DNA of 64,000 nt from Blepharisma stoltei (lineage: Eukaryota; Ciliophora; Heterotrichea; Heterotrichida; Blepharismidae), in NCBI GenBank assembly GCA_914767885.1, contig CAJZBQ010000040.1, forward strand, positions 620,001-684,000, read 5' to 3'. Below the pieces are notes generated by a model. The model did no database searches and had not been told where the DNA came from. It saw nothing but the letters and a program-made list of their open reading frames with translations. Positions 31,634 to 41,958 of the stretch are shown here, one piece after another; positions within the stretch are counted from its first letter, which is position 1; the number at the start of each line of letters is the position of its first letter. Both the position numbers and the translations under genes were made by a program.

Positions 31634-33610
31634 TTAAGGAGAATTCATTTTCGGCGCATTCAATCCAAGCCCTAGCAAGTTTCCCCCTACTGCTGCCCCA
31701 CTTTTAGGGCCTTGACTTTGTCTTCCAGCTATCATTCTTGCAGCTTTAGGGTTTTCTGCTGTATAAATTGTCCCATTTTCATCTTTCTGCTCCTCCAAAT
31801 TGCTCAAAATATTTTCTGTTTTTTCAAGCTTGCTGTAGTTATCAGTAACTTTGATATGCGCATCTGCCAGATTAGTGCTCCAATTGCTCTTAGACTCATG
31901 CTCTCTTACCCAGTCTTCATCATGCACTTCTTCGCCTTGAAATTTCCTCGCTTCTTTTCTGGCCCAATCTACAAGTCTTGGAATTGACTGTGTTCCGGTA
32001 GGTGCGAACTTTGCGTTCATCGTCAAGGTATCTTGCCAATCAATAGTGATGGATGAAGTCAAATTCATCCCTCCATCCACTTTTAGGATTTGTCCTGTGA
32101 TGTTCGCAGCCCTTTTTGAGCATAAAAAGATAACAGCTTTGACAATGTCATCTGGGTTCGCTATTTTTTTCATCGGGTTTGCCTTCATCATTCTGTTTCT
32201 TAAGACGTCTATTTCATGAGGAGTTAGGCCAGCGTATTTAAATAAATTGGTTTTGGTCATCCCAGGAGCCACGGCATTTACTCGAACAGGAGCTAGCTCA
32301 AGTGCTAAACATTTCGTAAGCATTTCAAGACCGGCTTTGGCCATACAATTGGAGATCATTCCTTGCTGGGGACGATTTCCCCATTCGCATGACAAATTCA
32401 CTATGCAGCCTCTGCTTTTTTCTAAAAAGCTTTGGCACATATGAATTATATGGTAGACTGCTCTTAGGTTTATATCAATAATGTAGTCGTGATCTTGGGG
32501 ATATGTGGATTCTAAGTCATTTTCAAAAATAATTCCGGCTGCGTTAATAAGAATGTCTAGCCCACCAAAGGTTTCCACAGCACTTAGGACCATATCATAT
32601 TGCTGGCGATCGATTGCAAGATCACACTGGATTGCAACAGCTTGATTGGGGAATTGGTGACCGATTTTCTCGAGTTCTTCTAAGTCTCGACCTATTAAAG
32701 CTACACGAGCTCCTTGATTTAAAAGCCAAACGGCGCAAGCTTTACCTATTCCTGAGGAAGCACCAGTAATCAGAACTCTTTTAAGAGCGAAATAGCGCTT
32801 ACTCTCCCTTGGTTAGTGAGCAAAAGTATTAGAGAAATACATATTTTTTAAAAATTAACCCTCATTGATTAAAGGTAATTTGTTCATATTTATTATAATT
32901 ATAATAATGGGATGCCCAATAACTATAAAAATTTTGAATAGCTTGTATCTTTAAAACATAAATTTTATAAATTAAATGAAAAATCTAATGTCAAATATTT
33001 ATGGATTTGGTTTTTTAAAAATAAGGAAGGAAAATTTTACAAAACTAAAATTTTAAAAATAAACCCTTGATTTGCGAGCGGGGCAATGTTTGCTTACTTA
33101 CCAAAGATTAAGATTATGATGATTAAAAGGCTTAAAGTCTCCAGATTTGATGCGGAGCAGGGCTTGCGCTGTGATCCCCAAGAGTCTTGACGGGTTAGAA
33201 AGACACCCTGCCAGTACGCTATCGGATACTATGGAGGTAAAGTTGGCCCGATTTCTCCTGTGGCCACCTTTGGGGGAGGTGACACCCTTGAAAAGCCACC
33301 GCCCTTCGGAACTGGAAGCATAATACCATCTGGATAACCAATACCTGGACTGGAATAGTCATCAGCTGACTCCCAAGGTTTACCCACCCCATAAAGCATT
33401 GATTACGCATACTAAGGGTTAGAATTAAAGAGCCTGAACCTTGGTTTAGGCTATATAAACCATTTTGGCGCCCACAGTGGTGCGACCTCAGTAAGATAGT
33501 TGCCCCCCCATATTAATTATGCTTACCAAAGGATGGAGGTTAGCAATTGCGTTTTGAGCTACTTGGATGCCTAAAGATTGAAATCCAGACCACAGTGGTG
33601 GGTTACTCAT
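31634..33610 (-). CDS. Short-chain dehydrogenase/reductase-like protein lacking catalytic Tyr
   Basis: Exons 33610-33604 and 32799-31634 give 390 residues. The Rossmann cofactor motif TGASSGIG and the NAAG motif are intact, and the structural serine is present in NLSCEWG. At the catalytic YxxxK site the sequence is NCMAK, so the tyrosine is asparagine while the lysine remains. A C-terminal extension of about 120 residues (coiled-coil-like, ending in glycine-rich GGNLLGLGLNAP) is unusual for the family. Activity is doubtful. The first exon is just ATGAGTA, restored by removing a large IES; this start (MSKRYFALKRVLITGASSG) is plausible but inferred. Confidence 0.78.
32800..33603. mobile_element. 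Composite IES (about 804 bp) at the start of the SDR-like gene
   Basis: TA at 32800-32801 and 33604-33605, within short direct repeats TTACTC. The first 300 bp look like a worn BogoMITE relative (CTCCCTTGGTTAGTGAGCAA at one end and CTTGATTTGCGAGCGGGGCA at the other). The remainder, about 33105-33603, is a GC-rich SINE-like repeat (family S3), part of which matches 6540-6640 in reverse orientation. Confidence 0.65.
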
Positions 33611-34028
33611 CTTAAATATTTATTTACTTGAATAATTCAAACTTTAGGATAGCTAATATAAAGTAAACTAGCCAAAGCCTTATTTAAATACAAACTTCAG
33701 TTAAATTTACAAGAAAAATCTTAATTAGCTTTTGGTTTAATAAGTAAATATTTTCCATTCAATAGCTGTTTAACATTTCTATATGATCATCCTTCAAATA
33801 TAAGTTTCTACTTCTTTGTTTCCTTATTTTCTTATATTTTATCTCTTTTCAATACTTCATTCTCTCCAATTAATATTTTTCTAATCAATTTCGTAAGTCC
33901 TTCAATGATTCATAGCTTTCCTATATGACCTTTCCTTTAGAATCCTTTCTTGCCTCTCTCTTTTAGCCTTATCCTAGTTTCCATACATTGTGCTTTTATT
34001 GAGTGAAATAGAGTGGCTGATAATAAAG
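33611..34028. other. Pyrimidine-rich divergent intergenic region
   Basis: Between the SDR-like gene start and the uS12 gene. The 300 bp before uS12 are strikingly pyrimidine-rich on the plus strand (runs of CTTTCC, TTTCTCTCC type). No RNA gene or repeat family was recognised. Confidence 0.5.
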
Positions 34029-34460
34029 ATGGGTTCAGGAGAGCCGAAAGGTATTCTTGCAGGCCGCAAGCTGAAAGTCCGTCGTATCAAGCAAAGATGG
34101 GCCGATAAGAGCTATAAAAAATCTCACTTTAACTCAAAATATAAGAAGCCATTCGCAGGTACTTCTCACGCTAAAGGAATTGTGGTAGAGAAGCTTGGTA
34201 TTGAATCCAAACAGCCAAACTCTGCCGTTAGAAAGTGCGTGAGAGTTCTCCTAAAGAAGAACGGAAAAAAGATCGCTGCTTTTGTTCCTAATGATGGTTG
34301 TCTTAACTTTATTGATGAAAACGATGAAGTTCTCGTGGCAGGATTCGGTAGAAGTGGACATGCAGTCGGTGATATTCCTGGTGTAAGATTCAAGGTTGTC
34401 AAAGTCAAAGGAGTCTCTTTATTGGCTTTATACTTACACAAGAAGGAAAAGCCTCGGTAA
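34029..34460 (+). CDS. RPS23: 40S ribosomal protein S23 (uS12)
   Basis: 143 residues, exactly the usual eukaryotic length. Conserved decoding-centre text is intact: [28 protein letters not shown] (in part), with the normally hydroxylated proline in [17 protein letters not shown], and [21 protein letters not shown]. The protein lines the ribosomal A site and affects decoding accuracy. The start at 34029 ([15 protein letters not shown]) was chosen over the in-frame upstream extension because it fits the family length. The first dozen residues differ from other eukaryotes. Confidence 0.97.
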   Translation: MGSGEPKGILAGRKLKVRRIKQRWADKSYKKSHFNSKYKKPFAGTSHAKGIVVEKLGIESKQPNSAVRKCVRVLLKKNGKKIAAFVPNDGCLNFIDENDEVLVAGFGRSGHAVGDIPGVRFKVVKVKGVSLLALYLHKKEKPR

Positions 34461-34481
34461 CGCTAAAGATTTTATTTAGAA

Positions 34482-34763
34482 TTAATTAGCTTTCTTAAGT
34501 GATGCTGAAAGGAATAGATTTGAAATATCCATGTCGATCGATTTCAGCTGAGATTGTAATTCAGAGATTTTTGAAGAGTTTTGAGATTTTTTGGCCCATT
34601 CAAGATCATGCAGAATTTCTCGACGAGATTTTTGTAAGGATGCAAAAGTTGATGTGAGGTCTTCGGAAAGAGTTTCGGGTTTCTTTAGTCTTGAGAAGAT
34701 TAAATAGATGATCGGAATAAGGATGAGAACTAAAGTTACCCAGAAAGTAAGAGAGTCAATCAT
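34482..34763 (-). CDS. Small single-pass membrane protein with coiled coil
   Basis: 93 residues: a hydrophobic N-terminal helix (about residues 5-24, FWVTLVLILIPIIYLIF) followed by a charged helical segment (EILHDLEWAKKSQNSSKISE). It could be a tail-exposed ER or mitochondrial membrane protein. No family is recognised. It is convergent with uS12, with only 21 bp between the stops. Confidence 0.65.
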   Translation of the reverse strand: MIDSLTFWVTLVLILIPIIYLIFSRLKKPETLSEDLTSTFASLQKSRREILHDLEWAKKSQNSSKISELQSQLKSIDMDISNLFLSASLKKAN

Positions 34764-35039
34764 TAAATTATTACTTAAGAAAATTTCTTCAATTTATAAA
34801 ATTTAAACAAAAGTTTAGAAAAAAGTAATAGATTGATAACTAATAGATTTGATTCTAAATTTAGATTCTATCAAATCTAGGAACCAATTAAATGATTTCG
34901 ATCATCAATCAACATATATATTTAAAAATTACTATAGACCAATAAGAAAGTGCTTAGCTCTAAATTAGCAAGACACTCTCACCTTTAAATATAATAATTC
35001 AATGTCTTCATCTTAAATGACTTTTAACACAAATTAAAA

Positions 35040-38000
35040 ATGGACGGCTTTAGTGATGATCTTTTCCAAGTTTTTCAGGATGGCATCAAACCTATAGTTC
35101 AACTTCCCAAAAAGCGAGTTCGTGTTGAATCTGAAAGTGATGAAGAAGTGGAAGATGAATATAAGGTAAAAAAAGAAGAATTCAATGGCTGCACTCACGA
35201 ATGTGCATATCCCGTTGATTATCATCAAGTCGAAGTCCCTAATCAGCCACCAGCAAAAATTTATCCCTTTACGCTAGATTCATTCCAGCAATGCTCAATC
35301 AAATGCATTGAAAAAAACGAAAGTGTTCTAGTAGCAGCCCACACATCAGCAGGAAAAACAGCCATAGCAGAATATGCTATAGCTTTAGCTCTTAAAAACC
35401 ATCAAAGAGTGATATATACTTCACCAATAAAAGCTTTAAGCAACCAGAAATACAGAGAATTTAACGATGAATTTAAAGATGTTGGGTTGATGACTGGAGA
35501 TGTCACTATTAATGAAAGTGCAAGCTGCTTGGTGATGACCACAGAGATTCTGAGGTCTATGCTTTATAAAGGAAGTGAGGTTGTAAGAGAAATGGCTTGG
35601 GTAATTTTTGATGAAATCCATTATATGAGAGATAAAGAAAGAGGAGTGGTGTGGGAAGAAACAATTATTATGTTACCTGAAGCCGTGAAATTGGTGTTTT
35701 TGTCTGCAACAATACCTAATGCAATAGAATTTGCAGAATGGATTTGCAAGCTGAAAAAGCAGCCTTGCCATGTGGTCTATACAGAATACAGACCTACACC
35801 TCTTCAGCATTATATTTTCCCTGCTGGTGGTGAAGGGCTATATTTAGTTGTAGATGAAACTGGAAAGTTTAATGACAAAAACTTCAAAAAAGCTATCGCA
35901 ACTCTGACTGACACCCAAGAAAATTACAAAATTAATAAAAAAGTTGGGACAAGCGGAAGCTCAGAAGTGGTAAAAATTGTTCAAGTGATTATGGAGCGAG
36001 ATATGCAGCCTGCAATCGTCTTTAGTTTTAGCAAAAAGGACTGCGAAGCTCATGCTAAATCATTGAATAAGTTTGATTTTACATCAGAAGATGAAAAGAA
36101 TCTAATCCAGCAGATTTTTGATAACGCAATTGATACTCTTGCAGAGGAAGATAAAGAGCTTTCCATGATAGGGAATATTTTACCTTTGCTCAAAAAAGGT
36201 ATAGGGATTCACCACGGAGGGCTATTGCCTATAATAAAAGAAGTGACTGAAATTTTATTCCAAGAAGGATTAGTCAAGTGCTTATTTTCTACAGAAACTT
36301 TTAGCATGGGGCTCAATATGCCTGCAAGAACTGTCGTGTTCACTAATGTCAGGAAATTTGATGGGGATAATTTTAGATGGATTTCTGGAGGAGAATACAT
36401 ACAAATGTCAGGAAGAGCTGGCCGTCGTGGAATTGATGATAAAGGTATCTGCATTTTAATGCTAGATCAAAAAATGGAGCCAGATATCGCAAAGGGCATG
36501 GTTAAAGGTCATATGGATCCTTTAAATTCTTCATTTCATTTAAGCTACAACATGCTTTTAAACTTGATCCGCATAGAAGATTCTCAGCCTGAATATATGA
36601 TAAGAAAATCATTCCATCAATTTCAAAATGACAGAGCTTCTCCAACTATTCGGAAAAAGAGAAAAGAGCTTCAAGAGAAGTTAGAGTCAATTTATATAGA
36701 AAATGAGCATGAGTTAGATGAATACAGCAATATAGAAACAGCAAAACAGGCAATAAAACAAAAAATGAAAACCTATATGCAACAGCCAGAAAAATTGTTG
36801 AGATTTATAACTCCAGGAAGATTAGTTTATGTGGTTGATCCAAGTGGAATCCATTGGGGATGGGGAGTTGTCGTGAATTTTACTAACTCTCCTCTCCATG
36901 AGTGAACAAAAAATTTTGTTCGCGGTTAATCTATTATTTTTAAAAAATTTCTATAAAATTTATAAAAATATTTTTGTTCAAAATTTCCAATTTGTAAAAA
37001 TTGAGAAGCAAAAAATTAACTTAATTTGCGAAATTTATATTTTAAAATGCAAGTTATTTAAAATTATCAGAATTATCTAGAGATTTCATATGCTAATTAC
37101 CACTTATATATCAAACTTTGTTTCACAAAAAATAATTTGATTAAAAAATATTTGTTCGCTCGCGGAGAGTGGACTTTTGGTCAAAAAAATAGCGATTTTC
37201 ATGGTTTTTCTATCGGGAGGGGAGTAAGAAAAAAGTTGATAAAAGGAAGCTAAAAGACGTTAACGAAGATGTTCCAGTTAAAATTGTTGTTGACGTTGTG
37301 CTTTACGTAAACATGATGGATAAACCAATACCATTAAATGATGTAAATGCTGAAGGAGGCGAAGCACATGTAATTCCAATGTATCTAGAATGTATTGAAG
37401 ATGCCAGTACAATAAGACTATATTTACCTTCAGACATTAAAAGCAAAGATGGGCTGAGAAATGTATTTGCATCAATAAGAGAAGTTTTCAGAAGATTCAA
37501 TGGAGAAATCCCTATGTTAAATCCTGTTGAAGATATGGAAATAAATGACCCTGAATTTATTTCCTGCTTACTCTTTCTCCCTTTTAGGTAGCAAATTTTT
37601 TTTAGAAAATTAACCCTCTTTTAAAAGCGAGTAAAAAAATTTTTATTAAAGAGGGGAGATAGACAAAATAAAAGAATTAAATAGCTTGGAAAAAGGCTTA
37701 GCTGTCGTTAACTCACCACAATTTACAGAGCTAAAGTCTAAATATGAGGAGAAAAAAAAACTAAAGCAAGCAATTTCGCTACTAAATAAGCAGTTGAAAG
37801 CTAGCAAAACAATGATACTGAAAGATGATTGAAAGGCTATGAGAAGAGTCTTGAGAAGGCTAGGATTTATTAGTGAAAATCATGTGGAGCTAAAAGGAAG
37901 GGTTGCTTGTGAAATTTCTACAAGTGATGAATTATTGACAACAGAACTTATGCTTAGTGGTGTATTTAGAGATTTACCTGTTGATGTGATGGTTGCTTTG

Positions 38001-38408
38001 CTAAGCTGTTTAGTTCATGAAGAAAATTCACCAGAAACCAAAATTCCAGCAATTCCAGAACTTGCATCAGCTTATCAATTATTAACTTCAACAGCTAAAC
38101 GGTTTGCTGATGTATTCGTTCAGAGTAAGCTGAATATCGATCAAGAAGCTTATGTAAACTCTTATAAACCTTCATTAATGGAAGCAGTCTATGCCTGGGC
38201 TCATGGGTCAAAGTTTTCTGAAATTTGCACTTTAACTGATACATATGAAGGGACCATTATAAGATGCATCAGAAGACTTCACGAGCTATTAAGACAACTA
38301 GAAGATGCTGCAAAATCAATACAAAGTCATGATCTCGCGCAAAAGTTTACTGAAGGCACTCGGCTTATAACAAGAGGTATAGTCTTTGCAGCATCACTAT
38401 ATCTTTAA
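35040..38408 (+). CDS. MTR4: MTR4-type RNA helicase (nuclear exosome cofactor)
   Basis: Exons 35040-36885, 37227-37570 and 37662-38408 give 978 residues. The Ski2-like core is near-textbook MTR4: [67 protein letters not shown] and [16 protein letters not shown]. The end matches MTR4: [24 protein letters not shown] and [11 protein letters not shown]. The beta-barrel KOW arch region between LQPGRLV-like [10 protein letters not shown] and DKIKELN is shorter than in human MTR4, and both IESs fall there. It unwinds RNA for the nuclear exosome. Tryptophan TGA occurs at 37830. Confidence 0.95.
36886..37226 (-). mobile_element. BogoMITE-type IES in MTR4
   Basis: TAA at 36884-36886 and 37225-37227. 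The palindromic end is on the left (CTCCATGAGTGAACAAAAAA then its shortened inverse) and the paired direct end on the right. Excision joins GVVVNFT to KKVDKRKLK. About 341 bp, moderately decayed. Confidence 0.92.
37571..37661. mobile_element. Short IES (91 bp) in MTR4
   Basis: TA at 37569-37570 and 37660-37661, both codon positions 2-3; excision gives [18 protein letters not shown]. Imperfect inverted ends CTCTTTCTCCCTTTTAG and, in reverse, TCTCCCCTCTTTAAT. Confidence 0.92.
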
Positions 38409-38913
38409 CACAAAATAATTAATTTTCATAATCTTCAATTAATTGCTAATTTATAGTTAATTGGCTTTATGATTAAATGAAGTGAATTGAGACAGCCCAC
38501 ATTTAGGGTTAAATTTTAGAGGCATGCTATTTACATATAAAATAGACGCTTCTTCATATATGATTTTGCATGCGATGGGGTGCCAAGTCATAGTCTATTG
38601 ATCCGGAGCACATTATTCTTTATCTTTTGTTAATTTCAAAACTTTTCTTTTTTAAAAATATGAAAAAGCTTAATGTTTCTTTATAATAATAATTTCGTAA
38701 GATTCTCTTACAATAGTGCTAGCTCGAGCTAAAACAGTTTAATTTTAAATAGCTTTAATATATAAATATTTCTGGAATCTGCAACTGCAAACTTTGTAGA
38801 TTAATTTTTACAATCATAGTGCTACAATGCAAGGCATCACCTGTTTAAATGCCATAATTTTATAATAGAAAGGGGGTATAAGATATTAAGCAAATTAAAA
38901 TAATAATTTATTA
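38409..38913. other. Convergent intergenic region, nothing recognised
   Basis: AT-rich DNA between the MTR4 and kelch-type gene ends. A slightly GC-richer patch near 38555-38620 (GCATGCGATGGGGTGCC) is not related to any repeat noted elsewhere in the window. Confidence 0.45.
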
Positions 38914-41836
38914 TTAAAATCCTATTTGTTTAATTCTATCTTTTGAGTTCATTTGAAATCTGTAAAATGAGCTTTTACAACAAAAATATAGGACTTTGCC
39001 TTTTCTTACTTTGTATGATGATGGTATTAGATTTGGAAATCCTGAGACTTTACAAAACATTCAATCTTTTCCTGAATAAGAACTGTAAAAATTTTCTTCA
39101 GAATCAAATGCCATCGTGCTGTATTTCAAGCAAATAATAATTCTTGGAACTCCGATCTTAAACTTAACTGCTACGTCACTGTATCTTTCGCTTTCTAAAT
39201 TAAAAGAGTAGATTCTATCGTGATTAATACCGGAAATGTAAAAATCATTATTGAACAAAACAACTGACTCCCCCCCTCCGTGAGTGAACAAAAAAATTTT
39301 GTTCACTCACGGAGGGGGGTTAATGTTTTTTTGTTAAAAAAATTTATATATAAATTTTATAAAAAATTTTTTTTTTCGAAATTTAAAAAACCCTAATTTG
39401 CAAAAAATTTGAAAGCAAATATTAATTTAATTTATAAAATTTATGTTTTAAAATGCAATTTGTTTAAAATTAAACAGAATTAGCTCTAGATTTCATTATA
39501 TTAATTATCATTTATATATCAAAATTTTTTCCATAAAAATTTTTTCTATTAAAAAATTTTTTGTTCACTCACGAAGGGTGGGTTTTTGGGCAAAAAACAG
39601 CGATTTTTCTAATGGTTTTGTTCACTCACGGAGGGGGGGGGAGTGAGCATCCATGAGAAGGGACTAGCATATCAGGCAATTTCTGCCAGCTGTTTGAGGA
39701 AATTGAATACTTTGCAGCAATATTTAAATCTTGGCATTCATTTTTTCCTCCAAAAATAAAGACATGTCCATCAAAATAAGCACAGCTAGAATGAGTGCAA
39801 GGGGTATATGACTCAATAATTTTAATTTCAAAGTTTTTATCTATAATAAAAGCTAATCCTGAATATTGCTTATTTTCTATAACGTTTCCATAGCAAAAGA
39901 TTCTATCATCAGGGATTTGACAGCATGATATAGAATCACTTAAATTCTCAGGGAGATTTAAATTGATTTTTTCTTTGTCTAAAGTGATAAGATTTAGTAT
40001 ATTTATGGTTTTTGAATTATTTGTAAATGAAACAATGCAGTTTGATTCCAATATGCTGTTGTTTGGGGTTCTTCTTTTTGAGATTTTTGCTTTCTTTTGA
40101 GGAGCACCAATGGTTTCGCATTCAGAGATATTTTCCTGGGATTTTAATTTCATCTTACTCCCCTCTGTGAGCGAATAAAACCATTAGAAAAATCCCTATG
40201 TTTTTACCCAAAAACCCACCACTGTGAGCGAACAAAAATTGTTTTAATATAAAAAAAAAATTGATTATAAGTGATAATTAATATAATGAAATCTCTTGCT
40301 AATTCTGTTTTATTTTAAACGGCTTGCATTTTGAAACATAAATTTTACAAATTAAATAAATATTGCTTTCCAATTTTTGCGAATTGGGATTGTTTTAAAT
40401 TTCAAAACAAAATCATTATAATATTTATATATACAATTTTTAAAAAAAAATAACTGAACAAAATTTTTTTGTTCACCCAGAGAAGGGGGAGAATTAAGCG
40501 ATTTATTCTCTACGTCTAGCTTTTTATTTTGGAATTTTAACTCATCATTAAAATTTTGTATCGTTAGTTGGTTATTTTGGAACATTGCAACCTACATGTG
40601 GAATTTTTTTCCACGTGTGAAAAGATGATTCCACATGAGAAGCCCTTTTGATTTCACATGTGGAATCATCTTTTCACACGTGAAAAAGATTCCACATGTA
40701 GGCTGCAATGTTCCAATTTAAGCAACTAACGATATGATTGTGAGCTGATTTGATAATAAGCTAATTTTGTTTTCAATCATTAAGAAAAGATCTTGATTAT
40801 TGGGATTACTGTCATCTATAAAATGTCTTTTTAAAACTTCATCACACTGCTCTAATATTTTTTTAAGGTGATTTTGCATTTGATTTTGATGATTTTCTAA
40901 CTGGGCCTCAAAGAACTGCTTAGGCTCAAAGTTTATAGTTAAGTCTAAAATATTTCCTTTTAAGTCATCTAACTGATCAACCATTAATATTTCAATCTGA
41001 TTCATGATATCGATTGGCGATGCTATTGGACCACTTTCATGAATTTCATTATTATAGAAATGGGAATAATTCTTTTCAACTCTTTCGAATTTATTTAAAA
41101 CAACTTTAAGCTTTTCAAATAAGAATTGATTATAAGATAAGAGAGAAAGAGAAATTATTTAAAGGGCATTTTTCAGGCACAAGTCCCAAAATTAAAAATC
41201 CTTCAATAAATCTTCTAAAAATTATTTTGGTTCTTTTCTGATGACGTCATCAAAAAGTGCTGACGTCGAGATCTGTCGGGGAGACCTTCGCTTCTCTTGA
41301 ATTTAGGACTTATCGGTCACAGATTCCTACTTCAGAGGAGAAATCAGTCTGAAGATGATTGTCTGGTCCTCCTTCTTGCCCCACGCTCCGCTCGAAGCCT
41401 CCTAGCATCCTTTTTTCCATGAAGTCGTCTCAAATTTGTTGCTACCTATCTAAGGGTCAAGGAAAAAGTCTAATTACAGCTGGCAAAACTCACCCCGGAC
41501 CTCCCAAAAGCTGCGGGCCCTCCGACCCTAGGCCAATGACTCTAGGGCAGGGTCGTCTATTTGACCATTTCTGGCCAAATAAAGATTATAAGATGAAAGC
41601 TTTGCAATTACTTCATTTCTTCTATACCTTATATCTTTGATTTTCATATTTAAGGATTTTCTCAATTCTTCAGATTTAAGATTTATTGGAATTAATGATA
41701 GCTGATGTGATGAGCCTCCTAAGCAGTGAATTCTCATGTGATCATTGCAGATAAATGTCCTTGTACTTCCACAATTACATAAAAAATCAGGAAATTTTGT
41801 GCAGTCTTTTATAAAACATTGTATATTGTTTTCCAT
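38914..41836 (-). CDS. B-box-like zinc finger / coiled coil / kelch-type protein (copy 1)
   Basis: Minus-strand exons 41836-41587, 41130-40735, 40560-40497, 40157-39647 and 39267-38914 give 524 residues after removing four IESs. The N-terminus CFIKDCTKFPDFLCNCGSTR..FICNDHMRIHC has the Cys/His spacing of a B-box finger. A coiled coil spans about residues 60-230. The C-terminal half has kelch-like repeats (SSCAYFDGHVFIFGGKNECQ, RIFCYGNVIENKQYSGLAF). It is paralogous to the adjacent gene at 41959-43515; both end in nearly the same sequence (QMNSKDRIKQIGF versus KMNSKKKIQQIYSII). Function unknown, perhaps a cytoskeletal or ubiquitin-adaptor scaffold. Confidence 0.82.
39268..39646 (-). mobile_element. 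BogoMITE-type IES flanked by TGA instead of TA
   Basis: A nearly intact copy with the palindromic end on the left (CTCCGTGAGTGAACAAAA and its inverse). The flanks are TGA at 39265-39267 and TGA at 39644-39646: neither end carries the TA dinucleotide. Removing one TGA plus the element restores PSHGCSVVLFNND, which aligns with PSHGCSCAPYKEN of the paralogue. Confidence 0.92.
40158..40496 (+). mobile_element. BogoMITE-type IES (decayed) in kelch-type copy 1
   Basis: TTA at 40155-40157 and 40494-40496. The paired direct end on the left reads CTCTGTGAGCGAATAAAACC and ACTGTGAGCGAACAAAAATT; the right palindrome is damaged. Excision joins VENKSL to KMKLKSQEN. Confidence 0.9.
40561..40734. mobile_element. 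Near-perfect foldback IES (174 bp)
   Basis: TA at 40559-40560 and 40733-40734. Almost the whole element is one hairpin: the arms pair from TATCGTTAGTTG and GGAACATTGCA through CCACGTGTGAAAAGATGATT, leaving only a short loop near 40645. Excision joins NQLTI to IQNFNDELK. Confidence 0.93.
41131..41586. mobile_element. SINE-like IES with 11-bp target duplication, family S4
   Basis: The exact direct repeat GATTATAAGAT occurs at 41128-41138 and 41584-41594. Removing one repeat plus the 445-bp insert restores IAKLSSYNQFLFEK. The interior has an AT-rich part and a GC-rich part (41225-41570) related to the CFAP96 IES. Confidence 0.88.
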
Positions 41837-41958
41837 TTTACTATTATTTATGGCTAACTAAAAAAATATGAATCAACTATAATTAATATAAATTCTTTAG
41901 AAATTATAAAATTTAATTATTAGCCAAATTATTGGATTAATATTTTATAAATTACGTT

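Noticed and set aside
33480-33610. Alternative first exon for the SDR-like gene reading MSNPPLWSGFQSLGIQ
   Set aside because: Joining at its TA sites puts the dehydrogenase out of frame except at the TA within ATGAGTAAC, which gives the shorter MSKRYFALK start.
40595-40720. Possible CRISPR-like or terminator array around the CACATGTGGAAT repeats
   Set aside because: The repeats are the two arms of one hairpin, not regularly spaced direct repeats, and the organism is a eukaryote.
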